NCBI GenBank assembly: GCA_003049485.1
Contig: PYST01000347.1
Span: 1-40,848 of the forward strand
Reading direction: 5' to 3'
DNA: 40,848 bases
Origin: Ophioceras dolichostomum
Lineage: Eukaryota > Ascomycota > Sordariomycetes > Magnaporthales > Ophioceraceae
The translations under genes were made by a program, and so were the position numbers. The number at the start of each line of letters is the position of its first letter. Position 1 is the first letter of the stretch. Below, piece after piece: positions 7,782 to 18,660 of this stretch. The notes under the pieces are model-generated. The model was not told the DNA's origin and did no database searches. It worked only from the letters and a program-made list of their open reading frames with translations.

Positions 7782-10700
7782 GGTTGACAGAGCAGCGCAG
7801 TGGAGGCATCAAATTCCATTCGCCTTCTCTCTCATCTCTTTCTCCCCCCCACGGCAGACGCAAAAGCATATCAGTATGATAATTCCAGGTTGCTTGTGCG
7901 TTAAGTACTCCCTGTAGCAAGAAAAGGCCAGACCTTGGACCCTCTCTAATCTTTCCCGTCCATCCTTCCAGGGCTGTTGCTAGTACGGAGATGTGCGACA
8001 TCAAAACCCGCGATTTGGAGCCAGCGGGCCAGCAACGAGCAGCATCACTGCACCAGCAACACCAGCAACGGAGAGCGAAAGACACACACAGCAAGACCTC
8101 GAAAAGTCGGCGGCCAATCGTCCGTTCCAGACTCGGAGATGTGGCCCGCCTGGGCCTATTGGCCTATTGGCACCACCCGCATTTAGTAAATTTGCCTGCA
8201 ACTAAACAAGACCTTATTTTTCCGCCCCTCACACCCCTTCTTTGGGAGTCCCCTTCGGTTTCCCCCCGTTGGTCCTGCTGGCTTAGTTACTTTCTTGCTT
8301 TGCCCTTGCGGCTGTTTTGACCCGTCCCAGGATATGCATTCATGTTCCTACAGATATACAAAAGAAAGAAACGAACGAGTGGGTGATCCAGTCAACCAGT
8401 GATGGCCCGCCATTGCCACAGACGGGCTGGCAGGCGAGCCGAGAGGCAGCAAGAGCAAGCAGACTAGAAGATCCCTCCATCCCTACCTACCTACCTCCCG
8501 GCCCCTTTCCTCCCCTCGCCTCCCTCCCTCACACCCCCAATTTGTCCATGCGAAGAAGATCAATATATTTGACGATGATGACAGGTGTCGCTTCTACGAG
8601 GCCGTGCAGTAAAACCCCTCCCGTGAACTGCTCCAGCAGCCTGCCCTGTCCTGTCCGTCGTGTCCCGTGCATCGCCTGATGACTGACTGACTGACTTGGA
8701 CCGACCTCTACCTCCCCCAATCCCCCAATTCTTCCTCGCACTCACAGCTGCCTCTCCCCCCGCGAAGCCGTCCACCCCCCAGTATCTTGTGGGGAACGAG
8801 CGAGAAAAGACAGGATGTGGGGAACCGTTCACTGACCCAGCTTCAACAGGCTGGTGGCTCCGACGAAACGGGTCTTTTTTTCTTCTTCTCAGGGGAGCGG
8901 TCCGGGTGGTTGTCAATGGGTGACTTTTTGATTTTTGACAGCAGCTCTCTGGCAGTCTGGATGAACTTCGGGACCCTACCAATCGAGATGGAGGGGTGGG
9001 GATTTGTGGGAGGGTGGGTGCACTGGGGGGATGCCAACTGGATGGCTGCTCCCTTCCAGCCCAGCCGAACCGCATCGCTCCGGTAATGCGGGACAGCTGG
9101 GCCGGCACCCCTGTCCATGATGAGCAGCACGTCAAAAGGAAGGATGAAAAGTCGGGGCGGGCTAGCCTTTTCGGTCCCGCGTCTCGTTTCTCCCGCACCA
9201 GCACACAACACCAGCACATCACCATTCACCATCAGCACGAGAGCACTTGTGCCATTATCGCATCGTAGCAGTGGCGCTGTCGCCTCCCCTCGTCACCCAT
9301 CCGTCGATCGCCTCCTCGGACCAGGAAGGATGGAAGAAAGACCCAGGTAGGAAATGGGAAATGGGGAAAATGTTTGGCCTCGGAACAAAAAACCACATGG
9401 TATCATCAATCCTGTCTCCCTCCCTCTCAAAATGCTAAAAACAATCCAGCCCGGCTCTCGTCTCAATCTGGTTCGCCTGCTTCTTTCCGTATCCGTCGGG
9501 TAGTCGTTCCCACCACCCCATGTCCACCCAGAATCTCGGTCCTTCTCAGATCTGGAACCCTTTCGGAAGGAGAGAGATAGAAGGCAGAGGGAGTCTCGGA
9601 AACGATGTCTTTCATACGATCCGCTGTAAGCAAGATACGCAGCAAGCGAGGCCGCGTCCCGACTCTCCCGTCGTCCCCAAAAGGTGGAAAAAGTTCGTGA
9701 AAAAAGAGCGAGGGGATAATGTACATGGCTCTGAAGATAAGATGGATGGATGGCTCACGGATGGGGACAAGGGTGGATAGCACAGGATGGCGACACAGCA
9801 AAAAAGCTTGACCTTTCAAGGCGAGGCAATCAGAGTGGATCTGCGACCTGCTGCCGTCGCCCGTCGGCCCGGTGGAAAGCCTACCTTAGCTCCCTCCCCT
9901 CCCTAGGTTGGAAGCATTGTCTTCAGGATCACGTGTACTCACTCCTGTCGGGGACCGTCGAGCCCGTTGCCCGTCCTGCCGCCTTTCTTGGCTTGGCTCG
10001 TCAGACCTGCTGCTCTTCCACTAGCAAGCGATCCTCAATGCGTGGGATGCCGAGAATCTCCATCCGGATCGGCACAAAGCAGCTCTCATCCCGCGCCGCC
10101 CCATTCCATCGCCTCATTTCCGTTGCCTGAGGCAGGCATCTTTTATTTCTCAAGACTGATGATGACTGATGATCAACAAGAGAAACGAGGGGTAACGTTA
10201 CATCAGTTCGGATCCTCTTGGCTTTCCCCTCTGTGTGCGATGGCTTTCCGTTTCCCGTACAGTCAACGGCCCTCGATGCCGGACGCATCGGCCATGCGTG
10301 ATCCGTCCGCGTCGGGGCTTTTCGAGAGCGGCACCTGTCTCAGATCGCATCCCTCGGTCGGTCCCGCTCGCCATCCGCTATCCTGACCCTACCAAGTCGG
10401 AATGGATACCCAGGTAGGTGCAGTTCAAGGGTAGACGGACCCCGCGACGACGGCGCTGAGTGGATGCCTCCGGACTAGATGTCGGCCTTCTCCTTGTCTC
10501 CGTCCCCCACCTACTTTGGAATCCCATCCGATCCCCTCCCTCCTACTCGCAGCCCCCGAGCCAGAGTCCGAGTCAGAGTGAATAGTCGATTACATAGGTA
10601 CCTACCTATCCACACCGACTGTCGTAACCGTCTCCTATCACTCCCTGTCAGCAGACATTTGCATGGCACCGCTCATGGTCTCTCTTGCATCATCGCGAGA

Positions 10701-11914
10701 AGTCGCGTCCTTCCCAATACGGTGATCCGTATCTGTCAGCCAGCAAACTTGTTGACTTGCAAGTACGAGTGCTCGGCATCTTCTCCCCTTCCGGCGGACG
10801 GACGACTCTTCGGTCACCTCAGTTACGTCCTGCGAAGATATCATCACCGCCACACCCGTTTGCGCCCACCGCTATCCGCCCCCCATTCAAAGCAATCCGG
10901 TCGGTGGTACATACCTATGGCAGGCATACAATCATTTCCAAGCCGCTTTTTCGCCATGGTTCCATGTATTCGGGGCCTCTTTCGACTCGATAGCCACCAG
11001 CACCGCAGACACCAGAACCAGACCCAGAAAGAGGGGCTCGGCTGGGCACGACTTGCCGCCAGCCCAAGACGGCAGGTCGAAATGGCTAATCTGCACCGAC
11101 CCTGACCTGCCCGGTGCCTTTTCGTATGCGCCATGCACGCCTTGTGCGCGTGGTTGATGACGATACTTTTATCTGCCTGCTTCTCCTTACCTACTTCTGG
11201 TATCTTTCTACCTGTATTACCGTCCCCTCCCTCCCCAAAGCACCAAGAAAGTGCCAATATCCAATGCCCAGACCGACCAGACACCAGACCAACTTCTCGT
11301 TCAACCCCAACCCGATAGACAAAATGGCGGGAAATAGCTGTAGCATCACATCATTCGCCCACCGACCACCGAGCTCCGTCTTACGACGGTGGAGATCCCA
11401 AAACTGGTTCCTGTCGGTCACACAATTTGTGCCTTTGGTCTCGGGAGAGGGGCAGGGAAGGTGGTGAGGTGAGGGGAAATACGACCTAAAGGTCGGATTG
11501 TGGTTCATGTTTGTACAACGATCGGCCAAGATGCAGATCAACACGCCAGTCGGCTCTGAATGGAGCTAGGGAAAGCCGTACAAGGAAGCTGCCGACGACG
11601 TGGGATGGCCGGGGGAGCTCTGGATGTTGCGGAACCCTCCGTCTGCCCGCCTTTACATATCTTGAGCAATCAGGCGGGCATCAGTAACAGTATTTATGAA
11701 GTCCGGCTTTCCCGGTCTTTCTTCCCGTCATGAAAGCTCGTCTTCCCGCCTTCTTCCTGCCGCTTCCCCTTTAAGCCGCAGTCGGACCTACCGTGAACGA
11801 TTTATGATCGGCGCTCGGATCAGGACTTCTGTTGAAACTCCGCTCGACTTCGCTTTTCCCCCTTCACGGCGATCTTCAGTTCCGACTGGTAAGGTAGTCA
11901 TAGAGTCGGCCAGC

Positions 11915-11921
11915 TATATAT
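11915..11921 (+). promoter_or_regulatory. TATA-like box for the M28 peptidase gene
   Basis: TATATAT lies on the + strand 54 bases before the ATG at 11976. This would give a very short leader of roughly 20-30 bases. This is motif evidence only. Confidence 0.35.
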
Positions 11922-11975
11922 TCCCTCGCCGTCTGTACAACATCTCGATCATCTTCACGAGTGCGGGGACCCATA

Positions 11976-14410
11976 ATGCGGAAACAGCTCGACCTCCTCC
12001 TCCTTGTCGCCTGGACGACTGGCTTGGCATCAGCATGCCAACGGGAGCTCAGCAAGCGACACACTGACCACAGGGCTCCCGCCACGTCCAAGAGGGGCTT
12101 GGGCTTGTCACCGAGGGTCGAGACACAATGGCCCCCCGTGCTCTCGGAACACGAGACGATGCTGGTCAACTCCTTCGACAACGTGACGATCGACCAGTGG
12201 TCCAACTACTACGGCCACCAGGTCAAGCTGGCCGGGCGGGGCAAGGAGGCGGCGCAATGGACGGCAGACCGCTGGGCCGAGAACAGCTTCGACTCGCACC
12301 TGGCCGAGTACCACGTCTATCTGAGCTACCCGGTCAAGGCGTCGCTGCATGTCACGTACTCCAACGGCACGCGCAAGGAGGTCAATCTAGTCGAGGAAGC
12401 TCTGCCGGAAGACGACGTGACGGGACGGGCGGACAGCATACCGACTTTCCACGGCTACTCTGCTTCAGGCAATGTTACTGCGGAATATGTTTACGTTGGG
12501 TAAGTGGGTTTGCCTGTTCTGCGGATTTGTCTGTTCTGTCTTGGTTCTGTGTGTCTCCCACAGCTGCGTTCCCCTGACAGCCTGATGACTGATGACTGAA
12601 AACAGACGCGGCCGAAAAACAGACCTTGAGCGTCTAGAAGCCCTCGGCGTAGAACTGGAAGGCAAGATAGCCCTGATCCGGTACGGCTCTCTCTTCCGGG
12701 GCCTCAAGGTGAAGAACGCCCAAGACCACGGCATGATCGGCGCCATCATCTTCTCCGACACCGGCGACGACGGCAACGTGACCGAAGCCAAGGGCGTAGC
12801 CGCGTACCCCCACGGTCCTGCCCGCCATCCCAGCGCCGTGCAGAAGGGCTCGGTGCTGTTCCTGTCGACCTACCCAGGCGACCCGACCACTCCAGGCTAC
12901 CCTTCCCGGGAGGACAGCCCCCGCGCCGACATCTCATCCGTGACGCCCAAGATCCCGTCCATCCCCATCTCGTACGCCGCGGCCCAGCCTCTTCTCCAGG
13001 CGCTGGACGGCCACGGCTTCACCCCCGCGCAGGTCAACGTCTCCAGCTGGGGCGGCGCGCTGAACGCCACGTACAGCACGGGTCCCGCGCTTGGCGTCAC
13101 GCTGTCGCTCGACAACCTGATGGAGGGCAAGATCACGCCAATCTGGAACGTGATCGGGCGCCTGAACGGCACGTCGCCCGACGAGACGGTCGTGATCGGC
13201 AACCACCGCGACACGTGGATGATCGGCGGCAACGGCGACCCGAACTCGGGCTCGGCCGTCATGGTGGAGTTCACCAAGGCCATAAAGGCCCTGCTCGCGA
13301 CGGGCTGGCGGCCGCGGCGCAACATTGTGCTAGGCTCGTGGGACGGCGAGGAGTACGGCCTCGTGGGCTCGACGGAATGGGTCGAGGATCACGTCGACAG
13401 CCTCACCGAGACGGTCGTGGCGTACCTCAACATCGACGTCGCCGTATCCGGCCCTGTGCCGGGCCTGGCCGCCACGCCGGAGCTGCACGCGCTCGCGACC
13501 GAGACGATGAAGAAGGTCGTGCACCCCAACAGGGGCGTGTACAACATCAGCTGGTACGACGCGTGGCACGCCGAGTCCGGCGGCGAGGTGGGCGTGCTGG
13601 GCAGCGGGAGCGACTACACCTCCTTTCTTCACCGGGGCATCGGCAGCATCGACGTGGGGTCCGACCAGGGCGATGGCGACCCGATCTGGCACTACCACAG
13701 CAACTACGACACGTACCACTGGATGTCGACCTTCGGCGACCCGGGGTTCCGCATCCACGCCGCCATCGGCCAGTACTTCGCGCTGCTGGCGTTCCACCTG
13801 GCCGACGACGAGATCTTGCCTGTGGACCTCCCCAACTACGGCACCGAGCTGAGGGCCTACCTGGCCGATCTGGAGGACTTCATTGCGAAGAGGAATGTCA
13901 GCGCCGAGGCCGCGTTGGACCTATCGGAGCTGGAGGCTGCGATTGGTGTCTTTGAGCGCCGCGCGGCTGAGGTCGAGGCGCTGCAGACGCAGGCGGTGGC
14001 GTGTGGGGACAGGGACCTCATCAGTGTTGTTAATCACAAGTACCGCGATTTCCAGAGGGGGTTCGTCTCGCAGGGCGGACTTCCGGGGAGGGAGTTTTAT
14101 CGGCATGTCGTCACGGCGCCGGGGCTTGATACAGGTACGTTTGTCCTCACTTCTCAACCCTTCCTCTCTTCCCTTGCCCATCATTTGCGACCCTGCTTCA
14201 CTCCCTGCCTTGTCTGTCCGTCTGTTTCTGTTTCTGCTCCGTCTGCTGCTAACTCTCGGCTTCACTCACCCGTTCGCCAAAGGATACGCCGCGGTTACGT
14301 TCCCCGGCATCACCGAAGGTCTACAGTACGCCAACGTCTCCGTCGCGGAGGAGTGGGTGACGAAGACGGCGAATGGCATCTTGCGGGCTGCGAATATCAT
14401 CAAAACTTAG
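11976..14410 (+). CDS. Secreted M28 family metallopeptidase (glutamate carboxypeptidase II-like)
   Basis: Three exons, 11976-12499, 12606-14134 and 14283-14410, encode about 726 aa. Introns use GTAAGT...CAG and GTACGT...AAG, phases 2 and 1. Residues 1-20 (RKQLDLLLLVAWTTGLASA) form a signal peptide, and many NxS/T sites follow. The order is protease-associated domain (about 120-330), M28 catalytic domain (about 350-560) and C-terminal helical dimerisation domain, as in human GCPII. Zinc ligands and the catalytic base are all visible: His375 (GNHRD), Asp386 (GNGDPN), Glu423/Glu424 (WDGEEYG), Asp452 (NIDVAV) and His539 (YHSNYDTYHW). It should therefore be an active co-catalytic zinc exopeptidase, acting outside the cell or in the vacuole. 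Unlike mammalian GCPII, the N-terminal hydrophobic segment looks cleavable. The GTG at 11961 is in frame, but the ATG at 11976 is the sensible start. Confidence 0.9.
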
Positions 14411-14867
14411 AGATCGAATGACTGATGACCACCACAATCGACCAACTTCAGGGCTACAGGTCCTAGGTCAAGACAGGTCTAACGTAGTAGTAGCACATTT
14501 GCACCAGTAATATTATACCTAATCTTCCACACCCCTCCCTCTCACCTGCGTTACTTACTATCACCAGTCACGATGCGGAAGGATTCGGGTTGATAGTTGA
14601 CGATTATTTCATTGCTTCGTAAACTTACCACATGTAAATAGGTAGAAACTTGCCTATACAGAGAAAGAAGAAGATAAAAGAAAAATGAAAGAAGAGAAAA
14701 AGACGCCGATATGTGTATCCTCCTCGAGATGCCAACAAGACGCAAGCAAACGCCGTCAGAGCTGTATGGTGAAAATGGAATTATCGTGACAAGGAAGAAA
14801 ACGAACATCCGAGACGAAGAAAAGAACACCAGACTAGACCCAAACACCACAAAAAAAATACCTCTAT
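14411..14867. other. Convergent 3' intergenic region
   Basis: AT-richer 3' flanks of the M28 and AAA genes, with A-rich stretches around 14660-14700. No gene is seen. Confidence 0.55.
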
Positions 14868-17186
14868 TTACCTGTACATCGAATGGGCATCGCCCTCCCC
14901 ACCAGGCCGCCTCTTCTCGATAGCCAGCACGGTGTCGACGTAAGCGCGCCTCAGCACGTCCTTCTTCCTGCTCGCCAGCAGCTGCGCCGTCTTGATGACG
15001 TTCTTGATCTGGCGGCCGTTGAGCCTCAGCTCGGCCAGATCCGTCAGGTCCGCGTCCGTGAAGACCGGAGCCCCCTTTCCATCTTTTCCACCATCCTTCC
15101 CATCCTTCCCGCTACCACCCAAGAAGCTGGCCCAGATGGTCTTGCGCGACTCGTTGTTCAGATCAGGGTACTCAAGAGAAACATGGATACGGGACTGGAA
15201 CGCCGGGTCGATGTTCGCCACCCGGTTGGTGGTCATGAACAGGATGCCCTCGTAGTACTCGAGCGTGCGCAGGAAGATGGACACGACCTTGTTGCGCTCC
15301 AGGTCGTGCGACGCGCGCGCCTCGAGGAAGACGTCGCACTCGTCCAGCAGCAGGATCGCGTTCCACCGCGCGACCAGCTCGAGGATCCGGCCCAGGCCGT
15401 TCTCGACCTCCCACGGAGACGAACCCAGGTCGCCCGAGCTGAGCGTGTGCAGCGGGACGCGCAGGTTCTCAGCGACAGCCTCGGCCGTGAGCGTCTTGCC
15501 CACCCCGGGGGGGCCGGACAGCAGACAGATGACGCCCCTGCCCTTGCCGGCGATGACGTCGTCGAACCCGCCGCCCTCACCGTCCGGGTCGTTGTCCTTC
15601 TTGCCCGTGCCGCCGACGCCTCCGTTCGCGTCGAGCTGCGACTCGGAGAAGGCCATTATCAGCTCCTTCTGGTCGTCGGGGAGCACCAGCCTGTCGAAGG
15701 CGTCGGTGTTGAACTCGATCTCGCCGATGTCGTCGACGAAGAAGTCGAGCCACTTCTTCAGCTTGAGGCTGTAGCCCCGCGTGCGCGACCGGCACAGCAT
15801 GCGGTAGTACTCCGGCAGGAGCACGCCGCCGTCCTTGTTCAGGCCGTGGATGCGCTTGTAGGCCGCGATGCGCTCCATGTCCTTGGGGGTCCAATCGTCG
15901 ACGTACCGGTTCGGGTAGTAGTAGGGGCTCCACCTGTTGAAGGAAGCGATGTCGACCACGATGCGGCCCGTCACGTACAGCTTCACCTCGTTGCCCTCCT
16001 TGTCCCACGAGATGGCCGTGCCCGTGTAGTGCTTGAAGTGGTGGCCCGCGAGACCCTCGAACACCTTGCCGCGGGCGACGAGCTTCTCCGCGAGGGCGTC
16101 CTTGTCCTCGTGGAACGTGATCGGATACGCGCGTAGGCCCGTGATCTTCTTGGTGCCCAGGAACTCGCCGATATCGATCGTCTCGGCGCACCGTCCGAAG
16201 TCCTTTCCAGAGGAGTCGACGCAGTCGACGCTCACCCGTAGGAAGCGCCCGCACTGGTTCTGCATGTACTCGGTCTCCTTCAGCTCGAAGGCGGAGAGAG
16301 GTCCCCGTAGAGCGCAGACGACGACCGAGCCCGGCTGGAAGATCATCCACATGTGGTCGAACTTGACGACGCCGTTGCGCATGTAGTCGTCGAAGGCCTT
16401 GAGCAGGTCGCCGATTTCGTGGTCGAGGATGTCGCGCAGGACCTTGAGGTGCTCGCGCGTGGCGTCGCTCAGGTCTTCGCGTTCGCTGTACTTGACGAAC
16501 TCGCGCCACCGGTGCACGAACGGCTGGAAGGGCGCCTCGAACTCGAGCTCCTCCAGCTCACACGCCACGCCTGGGTAGTCCTTCAGAATCTCAGCCAGCG
16601 CCTCGCGCAGCAGGGCGGACTGGATTACGATCGAGTGCGCCTCGAGCTTCTTCTTGCTGGACGGCGACTTGATGTTGCGCACCACCACGGCGTACTGCGC
16701 TGTCTCGTCGTTCTCGGCTGGCTCGGGCACATCTTCTGGGCACTTGTCCACCCAGTTGTACTCGCCGTCTTGGTCCTTGTTGGACCGGTAGATGTTGACG
16801 GGCGAGGCGAGGGAGCCGCGGGGCGCGAGGGGCTTCTTGGGCTTCTCTTCCTCGTCACCCTCCTTCTTCTCCTCATCGCCGTCCTTCTTCTCCTCATCAC
16901 CATCTTTCTTCTTCTCCTCGCCGTCCTTGTCGGTCTTGTCGGCCTTGTCGACCTTCTCGTCCTTGGCGTCCTTCTTCTCCTCGTCGTCCTTGGATTTCTC
17001 CTCATCACTGTCGGTGGACGTCTCCGTCTCAGCTGGGGTGTTTATCCCGGCGCTGGATTCGGAGTCACTGGCGGTAGTCGAGGACGACCCGGTCGCGTTG
17101 GACGAGGCGGCCTCATCGCTGCCGGGGTCGGTGCCCTTAGCCACGACGATCTCGTCGGGCTTCTTGCTTGTGTCGGTCGCAGCCAT
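14868..17186 (-). CDS. Fungal AAA ATPase with charged N-terminus
   Basis: A single exon of 772 codons with ATG at 17186. Residues 45-115 are an extreme Lys/Glu/Asp region built from repeated DGDEEKK units (KEKE-like). A middle domain at about 275-430 (HMWMIFQPGSVVV, HYTGTAISWD, GRIVVDIASFNRW) matches the domain usually found before the ATPase in fungal proteins of this kind, which I recall as DUF7025. The ATPase core follows with Walker A GPPGVGKT near residue 557, Walker B LLLDECDVF near 611, sensor 1 MTTNRV and the arginine-finger region DPAFQSRIH. A C-terminal lid ends near RRAYVDTVLAIEKR. All nucleotide-binding motifs look intact. The substrate and pathway are unknown; these proteins are multicopy in Sordariomycetes and are often annotated only as AAA family ATPase. 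Confidence 0.88.
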   Translation of the reverse strand: MAATDTSKKPDEIVVAKGTDPGSDEAASSNATGSSSTTASDSESSAGINTPAETETSTDSDEEKSKDDEEKKDAKDEKVDKADKTDKDGEEKKKDGDEEKKDGDEEKKEGDEEEKPKKPLAPRGSLASPVNIYRSNKDQDGEYNWVDKCPEDVPEPAENDETAQYAVVVRNIKSPSSKKKLEAHSIVIQSALLREALAEILKDYPGVACELEELEFEAPFQPFVHRWREFVKYSEREDLSDATREHLKVLRDILDHEIGDLLKAFDDYMRNGVVKFDHMWMIFQPGSVVVCALRGPLSAFELKETEYMQNQCGRFLRVSVDCVDSSGKDFGRCAETIDIGEFLGTKKITGLRAYPITFHEDKDALAEKLVARGKVFEGLAGHHFKHYTGTAISWDKEGNEVKLYVTGRIVVDIASFNRWSPYYYPNRYVDDWTPKDMERIAAYKRIHGLNKDGGVLLPEYYRMLCRSRTRGYSLKLKKWLDFFVDDIGEIEFNTDAFDRLVLPDDQKELIMAFSESQLDANGGVGGTGKKDNDPDGEGGGFDDVIAGKGRGVICLLSGPPGVGKTLTAEAVAENLRVPLHTLSSGDLGSSPWEVENGLGRILELVARWNAILLLDECDVFLEARASHDLERNKVVSIFLRTLEYYEGILFMTTNRVANIDPAFQSRIHVSLEYPDLNNESRKTIWASFLGGSGKDGKDGGKDGKGAPVFTDADLTDLAELRLNGRQIKNVIKTAQLLASRKKDVLRRAYVDTVLAIEKRRPGGEGDAHSMYR

Positions 17187-18660
17187 GGTGTCGAAATTAT
17201 TTCATAGGCCGTTGATGATGACGAAGATGTGAGAAGAGGCAGAGGCAACGGGAAAGAGTGCTGGGAGGGACCGAGAACCTCTTGAATAAATGAATAAAGA
17301 GGGAAGACCAACAGGAAACGAAAAGAGTGAAAGGGTTCATATTTTTATATTCCATTATCACCGCCCAGCGCAGCCTTACCGCCCACAATCACACCAAGCT
17401 TTCGAATCCTTCCATGGGCCTCCCTCCAGCTCCATTGGCCGGTGGCGCCGCAGCGTGTGACTCAACCCTTTCCCCCAAATCTCCTCCATTTTTCGATTTA
17501 GTTTTGGTTGCCTGCGACCATTCTCCAGGTCCCCTGAAGAAAAGGACCAATAGGCCGCCGTTGAATACGGCGAAGGAGCAGATAAAGACAGTCTTGGAGC
17601 GGACACTTGGATGTGCTGGCCTCATTCGGCTTCCCTATCGCCTGGCGGGCGGTGGTGGTCCAGGCAGACACGCAGCCACAGTGGGGAAAATTGGCGCCCT
17701 GTGCGGAGGTTCGCATGTGCAGTTAACGTTCTGGGCTGTGCGACCTACATAAACGGCAGTGCCGTGAGGGGTCGCTCTGCAGCTGCAGATCGCCAGCGGC
17801 CTTGGGTGCCGAAATCCGCCTGGAAATGGCCCTGTTAGCTGAAACAAAAATTGTTCAGCGCACCATCATTGATGTTCATTCGATGTTTCTTCCATTGAGT
17901 CATACGCCGTCTACTGATACAGGGGTTTCATTGTTGGATTGGCTGGTGCCTCGGAAGAGGGCCAGAACCTGATAATAATTCATCTTGTCCTCTTCGATCC
18001 CCTGTTCTCCAAAGCAACTAGGACCTACCAAGTCGGAAGCTCTGGGCGGCCGAACGCTTGTGGTGCCGTGACTTGGTCATCAACTTCGATGGGCCGAAAC
18101 CACAAACCAACTCTTCCCCGTCAGGGCCTGAGATTCTCAACTGAATCAAGTGGAAAATCAACGTGCAGAATATGCGCAGCCTGCATAACGCCCACGAAGG
18201 ATGCTTTGCTTCGTGGTTGATATTCGCCAAGGAAGTAGGCGGGGGATGCTGCCTAGGCGATGTGGCCTAGCTTCGCTATCGAGAGACGGAGACGGGAGGC
18301 AGCCGTGCATGGGGGAAAGTCTCCGAGGCGAGCTGCTGTACGAGCGGGGAGGCCCTTGCTTGCACAAGCTGTGAGATTCACTTGCGTGTTCAATTGCTCG
18401 AGCTCTTATTACGCATTGTCAACGGGCGACTGCGTCATCTGCGCGCTGTCTCTTTGATAGCCCGAGCCAACAACGTCCAAAACTTGCAACACACATGCCT
18501 CGACTCACCCACAGATGACTTGAAAGAGATGAGTCGAGCCGCCACCATATATAATCGGCTCTACTGCTCCACGACAGGACACATTATCCTGAGAAACCCA
18601 GCTCCTGCATTACTTCACCTCCGGCCAGTGGTTTATTCGAGCCTTCGCCTCCAATCCAAG
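17187..18660. other. Intergenic region between divergent AAA and Nudix genes
   Basis: About 1.5 kb containing both promoters. No convincing reading frame is present except the in-frame upstream extension of the Nudix gene (18529-18660), described under that gene. CT/GA-rich sequence lies just upstream of the AAA start. Confidence 0.5.
18548..18554 (+). promoter_or_regulatory. TATA-like box upstream of the Nudix gene
   Basis: TATATAA lies 107 bases before the ATG at 18661 and just after an in-frame upstream ATG at 18529. If it is a working TATA box, transcripts would start too late to use the upstream ATG, favouring 18661. Confidence 0.35.

Larger units (their letters stand above)
6752..11975. 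other. 5.2 kb gene-free region between divergent genes
   Basis: This spacer lies between the start of the DUF1479 gene (-) and the start of the M28 peptidase gene (+). Many reading frames of 60-220 codons occur on both strands, but none shows a domain, signal peptide or believable composition. Most encode Ser/Pro/Arg-rich shadows of pyrimidine-rich DNA. Visible elements are a B-box-like hairpin at 6854-6874, a repeated AAGTACGGGGTAG near 6914-6945, GCGAT/GTGCG repeats at 7741-7781, ACCT repeats near 8484-8500, GACT repeats near 8680-8695 and a TAGGTACCTA palindrome at 10595-10604. It could hold long leaders, regulatory DNA or non-coding RNA. Confidence 0.5.

Noticed and set aside
8560..9225. 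221-codon minus-strand frame in the 5.2 kb spacer
   Set aside because: Composition is Ser/Arg/Pro-rich with no conserved pattern, and overlapping frames of similar length exist on the other strand.
13215..13955. 246-codon + strand frame inside the M28 peptidase gene
   Set aside because: Shadow frame of the catalytic exon, which has all metal ligands in its own frame.
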